64,000 bases of DNA from Flavobacterium rivuli WB 3.3-2 = DSM 21788 (GTDB taxonomy: Bacteria; Bacteroidota; Bacteroidia; Flavobacteriales; Flavobacteriaceae), in contig NZ_KB899966.1 in assembly GCF_000378485.1 (NCBI RefSeq), positions 372,001 through 436,000 on the forward strand, in the 5' to 3' direction. The notes below the pieces were generated by a model, which was not told the origin of the DNA, did no database searches, and was given only the letters and a program-made list of their open reading frames with translations. Positions within the stretch are counted from its first letter, which is position 1, and every line of letters begins with the position of its first letter. This document shows, piece after piece, positions 1 to 8,886 of this stretch. The translations under genes were made by a program, and so were the position numbers.

Positions 1-960
1 AAGATTTTTGAGCTCTGTAATCCTTCCAAGTAATTCGGCAGGTTGCACTTCCTGATTGATAAATAATACTGCACCTTTGCCTTCGTCGTTTATGCGCTTA
101 AACATACTATCAAGCTTTGTATCAGGATTATTTGTTAGCGTGCCTAAAATATCGTTGTTTATCTGGGTAGAATTTATTCTGGTAAGAATAGTATCTCCTG
201 CATTCCAACTGCCTTTTGTAAGTGCCACATGAATTTGCCTGTTAGTTGTTTGCTCGTAGGCTCTTAACCTAAAAGTACCAAAACGTGTTTCTATATCAAA
301 ATCTTCCTTTTTAACAATAAGGCTATCGTGCTGCATCCTGTATGCTACAAGATTTTCTATAGAAATTATTTTAAGGTCAAATTTCTCTGCAACTTTGTGT
401 AGTTCAGGCAGGCGTGCCATAGAACCATCTTCGTTAAGTATCTCTACAAGTATACCTGCAGGCTTAAAGCCGGCAAGACGCGCAAGATCTATAGATGCCT
501 CGGTATGCCCGGTACGGCGTAATACGCCACCCTGCTTAGCCCTTAACGGAAATATATGCCCGGGACGGCCTAAATCATAAGGTTTAGTTTCGTCATCTAC
601 CAGTGCTTTTATCGTTTTAGCCCTGTCATGAACAGATATACCTGTAGTACACCCATGGCCTAAAAGGTCTATAGATACTGTAAACTGCGTTTCGTGCAGC
701 ACCGTATTGTTAGCCACCATAAGGTTAAGATCAAGCTCTTTACAACGCTCTTCTGTAAGCGGGGCGCAAATAAGGCCACGCCCGTGGGTTGCCATAAAGT
801 TTATCATTTCGGGAGTTACTTTCTCTGCAGCGGCAATAAAGTCGCCCTCGTTTTCACGGTCTTCGTCATCCACAACAATTATCACTTTACCTAAGCGAAT
901 ATCTTCTATGGCTTCCTCTATCGTGTTGAGTTTTATTTTTTCTTCAGCAGGAACTATCAT
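1..960 (-). CDS. ribB: 3,4-dihydroxy-2-butanone 4-phosphate synthase with degenerate GTP cyclohydrolase II domain (3' end outside window)
   Basis: Makes 3,4-dihydroxy-2-butanone 4-phosphate from ribulose 5-phosphate for riboflavin synthesis in the cytoplasm. The gene runs off the left edge; 320 codons are visible. Residues 1-205 form the DHBP synthase domain: the acidic loop DDEDRENEGDF (31-41), THGRGLICAPLTEERC, GHGCTTGISVHDRA and the RPGHIFPLRA / RRTGHTEAS active-site segments are all present. From about residue 212 a GTP cyclohydrolase II-like fold follows (FGTFRLRAYEQ...IHVALTKG), but where active RibA has a Cys-rich zinc loop (CLTGD...RCDCG) this protein has INSTQINNDILGTLTNN with no Cys, so the second domain is probably inactive (RibBX-type). 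Its ATG overlaps the stop of the upstream lptF/G-like gene (ATGA), which suggests translational coupling at the end of the tpx-ribB run. Confidence 0.93.
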   Translation of the reverse strand, partial: MIVPAEEKIKLNTIEEAIEDIRLGKVIIVVDDEDRENEGDFIAAAEKVTPEMINFMATHGRGLICAPLTEERCKELDLNLMVANNTVLHETQFTVSIDLLGHGCTTGISVHDRAKTIKALVDDETKPYDLGRPGHIFPLRAKQGGVLRRTGHTEASIDLARLAGFKPAGILVEILNEDGSMARLPELHKVAEKFDLKIISIENLVAYRMQHDSLIVKKEDFDIETRFGTFRLRAYEQTTNRQIHVALTKGSWNAGDTILTRINSTQINNDILGTLTNNPDTKLDSMFKRINDEGKGAVLFINQEVQPAELLGRITELKNL

Positions 961-2459
961 GCTTGTTTGGGTTTGGGTTTAAAAATTTTAGAAAAGGCCT
1001 TTTGTATAGGCGTTATAAAGTTATCAAAACTTATCAGGCCTATATCATTAGTGGCACGATAGGTTAATAATACGGCAAGCGGGCTTAACACGAACGTAGA
1101 CATCCATGAACCTAAAAATGGCGGGATACCATTTTCCTGGGCCAGCTTTCTGCCAAAGGTATTTATAAAGTGAAAAATAATAAATATAAGCACGGCAAAT
1201 ACTATAGGCAGCCCTAAACCTCCTTTACGTATTATAGCTCCAAGCGGCGCACCTATAAAGAACATAAGGATACAGGCAAATGCTATTACATATTTGTCAT
1301 ATAGTGCCAGCCAGTGGTTGTTTATATTTTTTATTTTCTCAATTAATTCATTTTTTCCGGACATTACTACATATTGTGTACTGCCCAAATTGTTATTTGC
1401 CACTTCCAGCACACGCATCCTGTCAGCTTTAGCTACGAGCGCAAGCAGGTCTTTAGGTGCATCATCTTTCTTTTTTATAATTGCTGCCTTAGCTAATTTT
1501 AAACTGTCTTTTGCCAAATCAATTGAATCCTGAATAAATAAAACTCTTGGAGTTCCGGCAATGACAGCATTAGAACGCTGCGCAATATTTGCAGTAATAC
1601 TCTTTGCATCTTTATTATAATTACCTTCAAGAGAATCAAGAGTATATTTAAGCTCAGATACATTTAGCATGTTGTTGGTATGCGCTACCTGCTCATCATC
1701 TTCATCGTTAGTATTAAGCGATGTAAGGTCTATATTCATTATCTGCTTAGAAAAGCTGCTTTTAGCAAAAGGTACTTTTTGGCGGTCAGCAGGTTTAGCA
1801 GATGTTATTTCTTCATAATAATAACCATCAAACAATTCAAGCTGTAACAAGTTACTTTTTTCGTTACTGGTTAGCAAACCCGTTTTAGACCGGATGATGG
1901 TAACGTTTGCAGCTCCGGGTTTTCGTTTATGGATTGTAACACCCGATAATTTTTCGCCATTTTCACCCGATTTTTTTTCAACTTTAATATTAAATGTACC
2001 TACTGCATTAAACTGCCCTTCTATTATAGCCATGGCCGGTTTACGCTGAATGATGTTTTTACGCAGGTTAAGAAATTTGTATTCGGCCTGAGGTATTACA
2101 TCATTAGCAAAAAAGAATGCAACAATGCTTAACCCAAATATAAATATGATTAAGCTGCGCATTGCCCTGTTTAACGAAATACCGGATGATTTCATAGCGG
2201 CAAACTCATAATTTTCGGCAAAATTACCAAAGGTCATAATAGAAGCCAGCAGTATAGATAAAGGCAGTACGAGGGGTACTATTTTAGGCGAATAAAACAG
2301 TAAAAATTTTGCTACCACCCAGGCATCAAGATCTTTACCGGCAAGCTCTGATATAAATAGCCAAATGCCCTGTAAAATAAAGATAAAAAACAAGATAACA
2401 AATACAGAAACAAACGTCTGTATAAAGGATGTAAGAATGTAGCGGTCTAAAATTTTCAC
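957..2459 (-). CDS. LptF/LptG-family permease of the LPS export complex
   Basis: Inner-membrane subunit of the LptB2FG ABC transporter that extracts lipopolysaccharide for delivery to the outer membrane. The 500-residue protein has the family layout: N-terminal membrane helices (about 10-35 and 55-75, with the conserved segment FAENYEFAAMKSSGIS near 80-95 that contacts the ATPase), a long periplasmic region (about 125-390) with a coiled-coil-like stretch, and three C-terminal membrane helices. The periplasmic part is longer than in E. coli LptF/G (about 360 residues total), as in other Bacteroidota. The start is GTG at 2459; the frame is closed by a TAG five codons upstream, so no ATG is possible. 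It lies 7 bp after the lolA-like gene and overlaps ribB by 4 bp. Whether it is the F or the G paralogue cannot be told here. Confidence 0.9.
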   Translation of the reverse strand: MKILDRYILTSFIQTFVSVFVILFFIFILQGIWLFISELAGKDLDAWVVAKFLLFYSPKIVPLVLPLSILLASIMTFGNFAENYEFAAMKSSGISLNRAMRSLIIFIFGLSIVAFFFANDVIPQAEYKFLNLRKNIIQRKPAMAIIEGQFNAVGTFNIKVEKKSGENGEKLSGVTIHKRKPGAANVTIIRSKTGLLTSNEKSNLLQLELFDGYYYEEITSAKPADRQKVPFAKSSFSKQIMNIDLTSLNTNDEDDEQVAHTNNMLNVSELKYTLDSLEGNYNKDAKSITANIAQRSNAVIAGTPRVLFIQDSIDLAKDSLKLAKAAIIKKKDDAPKDLLALVAKADRMRVLEVANNNLGSTQYVVMSGKNELIEKIKNINNHWLALYDKYVIAFACILMFFIGAPLGAIIRKGGLGLPIVFAVLIFIIFHFINTFGRKLAQENGIPPFLGSWMSTFVLSPLAVLLTYRATNDIGLISFDNFITPIQKAFSKIFKPKPKQA

Positions 2460-2466
2460 CCGTAAA

Positions 2467-3117
2467 TTAGTCTAATTTGTTAATATAGTAATTAGGATAT
2501 TTACTTTCGGTAAAGGTAAAATGATTTTTTGACAAAGGTTGGTTTGTTTTAAAAGAATTTATAGTAAAAGTGGTTTTAGTACCATCTTTAGCTGTTTGAA
2601 TAAGTGTATAAATATGCTTTGTTTGAGAATCTATACCAATAAGCACATCCTTAACATCGTCTTTTACATCTATGGGTGTTAGCTTAATATATTGTATTTT
2701 CCTGCCTTTTACATTCTGCACAATATCTATAGCATACTTGTATCCTGTATTAAAAAATGAGAACATCTTAGAAGGTGTAAGCCCATCATCTTTTTTATCA
2801 TCATAGGTAGAAATAGTTATTTCTTCATCTTCGGGTACAATGTTGTATACTTTTTTGCCATCAAAAATACGGGTAACCCCCATAAAGTTAAGCACGTATT
2901 TATTACCCTGTTGTGCTACGTTACCTTTACTCTCCTGGTTAAGGTTTTTTTTAGGGTTAGACATACTGTACTTAAAATCAATAACAACATTATTATAGCT
3001 TTTAATTTTAACGCTAACCTCGTCGAGCATTTTTTTTGCTTTTTGAGAATCCTGTGCATGCACAGATAAACCAATTGTTAAAATAAAGAGTGATAAAATC
3101 CTGATAATCTTTTGCAT
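2467..3117 (-). CDS. lolA: LolA-like outer-membrane lipoprotein carrier protein
   Basis: Predicted periplasmic chaperone that shuttles lipoproteins, or possibly another lipid, between inner and outer membrane. I chose the ATG at 3117 rather than the longer open frame because it begins a clear signal peptide (MQKIIRILSLFILTIGLSVHA, cleaved before QDSQK) and lies just after the ftsK stop. The mature part (about 195 residues) has the LolA pattern: an N-terminal helix (KAKKMLDEVSVKIKSYNNVVIDFKY), then alternating beta strands such as GNKYVLNFMGVTRIFDGKKVYNIVPEDEEI forming a half barrel. Length is normal for the family. It sits 1 bp from ftsK and 7 bp from the LPS permease. The symbol is by family and context; some Bacteroidota LolA-like proteins may have other cargo. 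Confidence 0.8.
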   Translation of the reverse strand: MQKIIRILSLFILTIGLSVHAQDSQKAKKMLDEVSVKIKSYNNVVIDFKYSMSNPKKNLNQESKGNVAQQGNKYVLNFMGVTRIFDGKKVYNIVPEDEEITISTYDDKKDDGLTPSKMFSFFNTGYKYAIDIVQNVKGRKIQYIKLTPIDVKDDVKDVLIGIDSQTKHIYTLIQTAKDGTKTTFTINSFKTNQPLSKNHFTFTESKYPNYYINKLD

Positions 3118-3118
3118 T

Positions 3119-5665
3119 TTAAAAGCTGTTTTCCTCATTCTTAAAAAATTGCTCAAGAGAACTAAGGTCATTTATAAGTACGCTGCGGGCTTTACTACCT
3201 TCAAACGGACCTACAATACCAGCGGCTTCCAGCTGATCTATTAGCCTGCCTGCACGGTTGTACCCCAATTTTAGCTTGCGCTGAAGCAATGATGCCGAAC
3301 CCTGCTGGGCTGTAACAATCACTTCTGCAGCTTCTCTGAACATTGAATCTCTTTCGCTAATGTCTATATCAAGATTAGTGCCACTTTCCTCCCCAAAATA
3401 TTCCGGCAGCAGGTAAGCTTCAGGATATGCTTTTTGAGAGCCTATAAATTCGGTTATCCTTTCTACCTCGGGTGTATCAATAAAGGCACACTGTACACGC
3501 ACAAGATCATTACCTTGTGTATACAATAAATCTCCACGCCCTATAAGCTGATCGGCGCCCTGGCTGTCAAGTATAGTCCTTGAATCTATTTTAGATGTTA
3601 CCCTGAAAGCTATCCTTGCCGGGAAGTTAGCCTTAATAATACCGGTAATAACATTAACTGATGGTCTTTGGGTAGCAATAATAAGGTGAATACCAATAGC
3701 CCGGGCTAACTGTGCCAGCCTCGCAATTGGAGTTTCAACCTCCTTGCCTGCTGTCATAATAAGGTCGGCAAACTCATCCACCACCAGCACTATATAAGGT
3801 AAAAACCTGTGTCCGTTTTCGGGGTTCAGTTTACGGTGGCGAAACTTCTCGTTGTATTCTTTAATATTACGTACAGATGCATCTTTAAGCAAATTGTAAC
3901 GGTTATCCATCTCTATACACAAGGAATTTAGTGTATTTACCACCTTTGCATTATCGGTAATAATAGCATCACCACTATCCGGTAATTTTGCTAAATAATG
4001 TCTTTCAATTTTATTGAACAGTGTGAGCTCTACCTTTTTAGGATCTACCAATACAAATTTTACTTCAGCTGGGTGTTTCTTATAAAGTAGTGAAGTAAGT
4101 ACTGCATTTAACCCTACCGATTTACCCTGCCCTGTAGCTCCTGCCATTAGTAAGTGGGGCATCTTGGCAAGATCTACCACAAAGGTTTCGTTGCTGATGG
4201 TTTTGCCCAATGCAATAGGCAGCTCCATCTCTGCAGTCTGGAATTTAGGGGCGCCAATAACGCTCTTCATAGAAACCATAGTAGGGTTTTTATTGGGTAC
4301 CTCTATACCAATAGTTCCTTTACCTGGTATGGGCGCAATAATACGAATACCTAATGCTGCCAGCGAAAGTGCAATATCATCTTCAAGGCTTTTTATCTTA
4401 GAGATACGTATACCGGCCTCCGGTATAATTTCATACAAGGTAACTGTGGGCCCTACAGTAGCTTTTATCTGCGCGATGTCTATTTTATAATTGCGTAGTG
4501 TTTCTACGATCTTGTTTTTATTTTCTTCTAATTCTTCCTGGTTTATGGTAATACCGCCCGATGCATAATCACGCAAGAGGTCTAAAGGAGGGTACTGGTA
4601 ATTAGAAAGTTCCAGCGTATGGTCAAATTCTCCAAAGTCTTTTACAAGCCTCGATGCAAGATTTTCTTCAATTACATCTTCATCAGAGATTTTTTCAATT
4701 ACAAAATTCTCGTCTTCAGTTTCAATAATTTCATGAACCTGAGGAGCTTCTGCAATTATAGGCTTTGGCTTTGGTGCGGTATCAAGGTTTATTTGAGACG
4801 AATGTGATATAGTAGGCTTCATAGCCTCTTTATTTATCTCGAACTGGGACGGTGCAACAGCAAGGGGTACCGGCGCAGGAGGAACCGGCTTAGTTACCAT
4901 TTTAAGTTCAATATTTGCAAGTTCCTCGTCATACTCTTCAGAGTCAGCATCCATATCTTCATAATTGGGGTGCAACTCCTGTTCAGCAACAGGCATAGCA
5001 GGCGGCCCGGCAACTCTTATTCCGTCATGCACAGGCTCTGCCACAGTTTCTCCCTCCTCTTCCGTTTCTTCTTCAGGGCTCTTTTCAAACAAAGCTTTAA
5101 TTACATCCGGAGAAATTTTTACACGAAGAAAAAGGAATATGGCAAGGCCAAATATAAGTACTAAAAGAGTTCCTGTTTTGCCTATAAAATCCTGCATAAA
5201 AAGATTAATCTCAAACCCAATAACACCTCCAAGTTCTGGTATGTAAGCATTAGAGAAGCCGCAAAGTACAGATATTATTATAGCAAGGTAAAGATCCCAA
5301 AAAAGTGTTTTTTTAAGTTTGCTTACAGGCAGGTCTAACACTAAATACGACCCCATTAAAAAAAAGAATCGTATTAATATGAACGATGCTATACCAAACC
5401 CCCTGTATAAAAATAAGTCAGCAAGCCAGGCACCAAATTTGCCGAGCCAGTTTTGAACCGATTGTGTACGGTCTGTAAAAGAGGTTAGCACACTCTGGTC
5501 GTACTCCCAGTATAAAAAATAAGATACAAACGACAACAGCAATGCTACCGAAAATAAAAAAAACAAGATGCCCACAAGTACTTTGTTCCTGCGGGATAAC
5601 TTCCACGGTCTTTTTTCGGTTACCGGTTTTTTTGCAGCCGGGGCTTCTTTTTTAGCTTTTGCCAT
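3119..5665 (-). CDS. ftsK: DNA translocase FtsK
   Basis: Septum-anchored, ATP-driven DNA pump that segregates the chromosome terminus and links division with dimer resolution. The 848-residue protein has a basic N-terminus, four or five membrane helices (about 29-51, 86-110, 122-140, 163-182), an acidic and proline-rich linker (195-330) that is short compared with E. coli, and a full motor: Walker A GATGQGKS at 509-516, Walker B IVLVVDEFADL near 625-635, and the conserved ATQRPSVNVITG segment near 664-675. The winged-helix gamma domain that reads polar KOPS-type sequences is at about 775-832 (LLQRKLKLGYNRAGRLIDQLE). Start is ATG. It stands 35 bp after the diacylglycerol kinase gene and 1 bp before lolA, so it is probably cotranscribed with both. 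Confidence 0.97.
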   Translation of the reverse strand: MAKAKKEAPAAKKPVTEKRPWKLSRRNKVLVGILFFLFSVALLLSFVSYFLYWEYDQSVLTSFTDRTQSVQNWLGKFGAWLADLFLYRGFGIASFILIRFFFLMGSYLVLDLPVSKLKKTLFWDLYLAIIISVLCGFSNAYIPELGGVIGFEINLFMQDFIGKTGTLLVLIFGLAIFLFLRVKISPDVIKALFEKSPEEETEEEGETVAEPVHDGIRVAGPPAMPVAEQELHPNYEDMDADSEEYDEELANIELKMVTKPVPPAPVPLAVAPSQFEINKEAMKPTISHSSQINLDTAPKPKPIIAEAPQVHEIIETEDENFVIEKISDEDVIEENLASRLVKDFGEFDHTLELSNYQYPPLDLLRDYASGGITINQEELEENKNKIVETLRNYKIDIAQIKATVGPTVTLYEIIPEAGIRISKIKSLEDDIALSLAALGIRIIAPIPGKGTIGIEVPNKNPTMVSMKSVIGAPKFQTAEMELPIALGKTISNETFVVDLAKMPHLLMAGATGQGKSVGLNAVLTSLLYKKHPAEVKFVLVDPKKVELTLFNKIERHYLAKLPDSGDAIITDNAKVVNTLNSLCIEMDNRYNLLKDASVRNIKEYNEKFRHRKLNPENGHRFLPYIVLVVDEFADLIMTAGKEVETPIARLAQLARAIGIHLIIATQRPSVNVITGIIKANFPARIAFRVTSKIDSRTILDSQGADQLIGRGDLLYTQGNDLVRVQCAFIDTPEVERITEFIGSQKAYPEAYLLPEYFGEESGTNLDIDISERDSMFREAAEVIVTAQQGSASLLQRKLKLGYNRAGRLIDQLEAAGIVGPFEGSKARSVLINDLSSLEQFFKNEENSF

Positions 5666-5700
5666 GCAGTATATATTCCTTTTTTTGTAAAAATATTAAA

Positions 5701-6075
5701 TTAAAATAACGCAGCCACCTTTGGGTAGTAAATAATACACCCTACTGCAATAGCCGATAGTGCCGCAAAAAACACAGCACCCGAAGCTATATCTTTTATA
5801 AAACCTATTTTAGGATTAAAATCAGGGTGAATAAAGTCGCATATTTTTTCTATGGCTGTGTTAGCGCCCTCAATAGCAAGTACAAGCCCTACAGCAAATA
5901 TTTGCAGCATCCACTCTGTAGCAGATATATTAAAATAAAAACCGGCAATAGTAACGGCTACTCCTAAGCCAAACTGCACCATGATGCTGTGCTCAGATGT
6001 TACAAGTTTCCACGCGCCTTTTATAGAATATTCTACGCTTTTAAGCCTGCCTTTTACAAACCTGTTGTCTTTCAT
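5701..6075 (-). CDS. Diacylglycerol / undecaprenol kinase family protein
   Basis: Small integral membrane lipid kinase of 124 residues, the usual DgkA length. It phosphorylates diacylglycerol or undecaprenol at the inner membrane; the substrate cannot be told from sequence. Three membrane helices are visible (about 29-48, 55-72, 97-118). The signature lies in EGANTAIEKICDFIHP (67-82), with catalytic Glu and the NTAIE box, followed by KDIASGAV (94-101), which matches the DgkA K-D-xAxAAV motif. It is 9 bp downstream of tpx and 35 bp upstream of ftsK. This lipid-recycling role fits the envelope genes downstream. Confidence 0.9.
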   Translation of the reverse strand: MKDNRFVKGRLKSVEYSIKGAWKLVTSEHSIMVQFGLGVAVTIAGFYFNISATEWMLQIFAVGLVLAIEGANTAIEKICDFIHPDFNPKIGFIKDIASGAVFFAALSAIAVGCIIYYPKVAALF

Positions 6076-6084
6076 TTAGTAAAA

Positions 6085-6582
6085 CTACAGGGCCGCAAGG
6101 GCATTATCATAATCAGGCTCATCTTTAATATCTGCAACCTGCTCTGTGTAAACAACATTACCTTCTTCGTTTACTACAATAACCACACGCGACAGTAAAC
6201 CTGCAAGAGGGCTATCTGTAAGCGTTAAACCGTAAGCAGCACCAAAACTACCATCTTTAAAATCAGAAAGGGAGATTACATTCTCTAAACCTTCGGCACC
6301 ACAAAAACGATTTTGAGCAAAAGGAAGGTCGCGCGATATGCAAAGTACTTTAGTATTGGCAAGGGTACTTGCCTTCTCGTTAAATTTGCGAACAGATGCA
6401 GCACATACGCCTGTATCTACACTCGGAAATATATTAAGAACCAGATTAGTACCTTTAAAATCTGAAAGTGAAACTGTAGAAAGATCGCCTTTTACAAGTG
6501 TAAATTCCGGAGCTTTTGTGCCTTTTGCAGGTAACTCTCCCGATGTGTGAACCGGGTTACCCCCAAGTTTTATATCAGCCAT
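6085..6582 (-). CDS. tpx: Thiol peroxidase (atypical 2-Cys peroxiredoxin)
   Basis: Reduces hydrogen peroxide and alkyl hydroperoxides with electrons from thioredoxin. I chose the ATG at 6582 (165 residues) over a longer open frame because it starts the conserved Tpx N-terminus [18 protein letters not shown] and matches the E. coli length. The peroxidatic Cys60 is in PSVDTGVC and the resolving Cys94 in [11 protein letters not shown], the same spacing as E. coli C61/C95. It is the first gene of the run tpx-dgk-ftsK-lolA-lptF/G-ribB (gaps 9, 35, 1 and 7 bp and a 4-bp overlap). A candidate -7 box (TACTTTTG on the minus strand, 6607-6614) lies 25 bp upstream of the ATG. Confidence 0.95.
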   Translation of the reverse strand: MADIKLGGNPVHTSGELPAKGTKAPEFTLVKGDLSTVSLSDFKGTNLVLNIFPSVDTGVCAASVRKFNEKASTLANTKVLCISRDLPFAQNRFCGAEGLENVISLSDFKDGSFGAAYGLTLTDSPLAGLLSRVVIVVNEEGNVVYTEQVADIKDEPDYDNALAAL

Positions 6583-6606
6583 TATTTTGTGTTTTATTTT
6601 ATACCG

Positions 6607-6614
6607 CAAAAGTA
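6607..6614 (-). promoter_or_regulatory. Candidate -7 promoter box of tpx operon
   Basis: On the minus strand the bases read TACTTTTG, a match to the Bacteroidota -7 consensus TAnnTTTG, 25 bp upstream of the tpx ATG. I see no well-spaced -33 TTTG, so this rests on the -7 box and its position only. Confidence 0.35.
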
Positions 6615-6715
6615 ACAAAATATATGGTATGCCGCGGGGCATAGTGCAATTTTATAAGGGTGTATGTAAGAGCATGTTTACCTGCAATTTTAAAAAAGAT
6701 GCACCCTTTTAAAGT

Positions 6716-7987
6716 TTAATCTATTACAGGAGCACTTACAACATCATTTGCATTTGTATCTTTTGGCTTAACAAGGCGGTCTACCCTCCAGATAAAAAAT
6801 ATAGACAGCATAACCACCACACCAATAACATAACCAAGAATATTATAATTTTCCAGCGGGCTTGTTTTAGTTTCCTGATGCACTATATAACCGGCACACA
6901 CAGCTGCTATACCACCCGCAATTTGCTGCAGGGACGATGTTATGGCCATATAAGCGCCACGGTCTTTCATATCAGGTATTCCGGTATTTAGCGTAGTGGC
7001 GGGTATCATCCTGCTCATAATGCCCATGAACATTATCATATTGATAACTATTATTTCCCACAACGGCGTTGGGCCAAGGTTAGTGTAAAAAATAATCATT
7101 ACCATAGAGATAACAGAACCTGCGGCGAACAGCCTGAATTTACTTACCCTGTCGCTAAGCTTGCCTACAAGTGGCATAATAAACAACACCGATAATCCTG
7201 TAAAGAAATAAACAGTAGGCAACTGAAGCTGGGCTATATGTATGTTATTGATAAGGAACGCACTGCCAAAAGGTTGTAGCATGAACCCACCAACAGATAA
7301 AAATGCAATTGCGGCAAAACCTACCTGGTATTTCTTGTTACTTAGCGTATGCCATAAATGCAGGAACGGGTTTTTATCATTTTGAAGTTTTAAATGTTCA
7401 TTAACAGCCTGCATATTAGTTATTATAGCAATAAGTATAACAACTCCTACCCCCGCTATCATAAGGAATGCCGAATGCCAGCCCCATTTGTTTGCAAAAT
7501 ACAATCCTAAAGGGATACCTAATATCTGGCTGGTAGCAAATGCCATTTGTATAAAGCCCATAACACGGCCACGCTGGTGTATAACAAACAAATCTGTTAC
7601 AATAGCCAGGGATACCGATCCTATTACACCACCAAAAAGGCCTGTAAATATACGTGCGCCAAGAAGCATCCAGTAGTTTGTTGCAAACGCACAAAATATG
7701 GTGCCAATAATAAAACCGGTATAGAAAAAGATAAGCAGTTTTTTACGGTCAAATTTATCGGCAAAACCTGCGGCAAGCAGCCCTGATGTTCCTGCGCTAA
7801 AGGCATAGGCAGAAACGGCAAAACCAAAGTTTGCCGTGGTCATGTTAAGTGTTTTCATAAGTATATCGCCCAGGGGAGACATAATTATAAAATCGAGTAT
7901 AACAGTAAACTGTAGTAATGCAAGTATTGCAATTACAAATTTTTGATGCGAAGTAAATGGGGGGATTTCTATTTTAGGCTGTTCCAT
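6716..7987 (-). CDS. MFS transporter, probable drug exporter
   Basis: Twelve-helix major facilitator of 423 residues. It has the family signature after helix 2 (GFADKFDRKKLLIFFY, a variant of G-x-x-x-D-R-x-G-R/K) and a repeat of it in the central loop (VGKLSDRVSKFRLF). The first helix carries an acidic residue (LDFIIMSPLGDIL), as in many DHA1-type exporters. It is the last gene of a tetR - small HMA-like gene - MFS cluster (gaps 10 and 39 bp). A TetR repressor beside an MFS exporter usually controls efflux of a toxic compound; the substrate is not predictable. The C-terminus is a hydrophilic tail of about 25 residues. Confidence 0.88.
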   Translation of the reverse strand: MEQPKIEIPPFTSHQKFVIAILALLQFTVILDFIIMSPLGDILMKTLNMTTANFGFAVSAYAFSAGTSGLLAAGFADKFDRKKLLIFFYTGFIIGTIFCAFATNYWMLLGARIFTGLFGGVIGSVSLAIVTDLFVIHQRGRVMGFIQMAFATSQILGIPLGLYFANKWGWHSAFLMIAGVGVVILIAIITNMQAVNEHLKLQNDKNPFLHLWHTLSNKKYQVGFAAIAFLSVGGFMLQPFGSAFLINNIHIAQLQLPTVYFFTGLSVLFIMPLVGKLSDRVSKFRLFAAGSVISMVMIIFYTNLGPTPLWEIIVINMIMFMGIMSRMIPATTLNTGIPDMKDRGAYMAITSSLQQIAGGIAAVCAGYIVHQETKTSPLENYNILGYVIGVVVMLSIFFIWRVDRLVKPKDTNANDVVSAPVID

Positions 7988-8026
7988 TTTTTTGACTGTG
8001 GATGGTAGTGATTAATAATGATTGAA

Positions 8027-8251
8027 CTAATTAAGCTCCTGGCATTCATGGCCAAGGCTATTAATGATACTGATAATTTCTAAAGCAGACAAGGTGGCAG
8101 ACTCAATGCGCAATACACGATCTACATCATCGGTATCAATATTCCATTGCTGTACACCTTCATGCCTGTTAAGTAATTTGTAAACTTCGCAATTTGGGCA
8201 CAGTTCGGCTATATCAGTCTTAAATATAAAAAGTTGGCTATTTGTATCCAT
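8027..8251 (-). CDS. Small heavy-metal-associated (HMA)-like domain protein
   Basis: A 74-residue cytoplasmic protein with the layout of an HMA (ferredoxin-like) domain: strand FIFKTDI, then C-P-N-C at about 18-21, helix EVYKLLNRHEG, strand VQQWNIDTDDVDRVLRIES, helix SALEIISIINSLGHECQ. Stand-alone HMA-like proteins of this size, with the pattern iDxxdxdkVL, are common in Bacteroidota. The CPNC pair could bind a soft metal such as copper, but it sits two or three residues later than the canonical GMTCxxC, so metal binding is only inferred. It lies between the tetR and MFS genes, so it may supply or buffer the ligand sensed by the regulator. Confidence 0.6.
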   Translation of the reverse strand: MDTNSQLFIFKTDIAELCPNCEVYKLLNRHEGVQQWNIDTDDVDRVLRIESATLSALEIISIINSLGHECQELN

Positions 8252-8261
8252 AGCTTAAAAT

Positions 8262-8858
8262 TTATGGCGTTAACGATTTTATTACAGCATCAAAAGCTTC
8301 TTTTACAATTTCATTGGTAAGCTTAAAAGGAATGCCTCCCATGCTCTTGCCTTCACGATGAAAATTCAGCAATATATAGAGCGGGCCATAAGCTACACTC
8401 CAAAAAACTTCCAGCGAGAGCGGTATCAGTTCTTTATTGTTTCTCGCATTAATAACAAACTGTTTCATGCTTTCCTTAAAGTCCTGCATGTGTGTAGATT
8501 CAGCAAAAATACTTTCGGCATGGGGCGAGTGTTTTATAACCTCAAAGCAGGCTACCTCCATCGGAAATTCCATTGCAAAAGCCGACCGGTTTCTCCATTG
8601 TACCCACAACCCTTCTGCAAAAGGCATTTCAGGCGAAAAATCCTTCATCGTATTGACAAAAAAATTGTGGCCTATTTCTGCGCCAAGTTTTTTTATGAGG
8701 TCATCCTTGTCTTTGTAATAAATATAAAGCGTAGCAACAGATATATTGCAGGCTTTAGCCAGCTTGTTCATGCTAAATCCCTGAAAGCCATCCTGCACAA
8801 TTTGTTTAATCGCTTTAGATTTCACCAGTTGTTCTTTATCTGCATCCCTTATGCGCAT
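8262..8858 (-). CDS. TetR/AcrR-family transcriptional regulator
   Basis: One-component repressor of 198 residues. I prefer the ATG at 8858 to an in-frame TTG at 8876 because it begins the usual short pre-helix (MRIRDADKEQLVKSKAIKQIVQDG). The helix-turn-helix is clear (FSMNKLAKACNISVATLYIYY, about residues 27-47), followed by the KDKDDLIKKLG linker helix; the C-terminal ligand domain is all-helical. It leads an operon with the HMA-like gene (10 bp gap) and the MFS exporter, its likely target. An imperfect 24-bp palindrome 28 bp upstream of the start could be its operator. Confidence 0.9.
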   Translation of the reverse strand: MRIRDADKEQLVKSKAIKQIVQDGFQGFSMNKLAKACNISVATLYIYYKDKDDLIKKLGAEIGHNFFVNTMKDFSPEMPFAEGLWVQWRNRSAFAMEFPMEVACFEVIKHSPHAESIFAESTHMQDFKESMKQFVINARNNKELIPLSLEVFWSVAYGPLYILLNFHREGKSMGGIPFKLTNEIVKEAFDAVIKSLTP

Positions 8859-8886
8859 TATTAAATTTTTATGCAAAGTTATAATT

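Noticed and set aside
8358..8864. A 168-codon open frame antisense to tetR.
   Set aside because: It lies fully opposite a good TetR gene, has no recognisable motif and follows the other strand's codon pattern.
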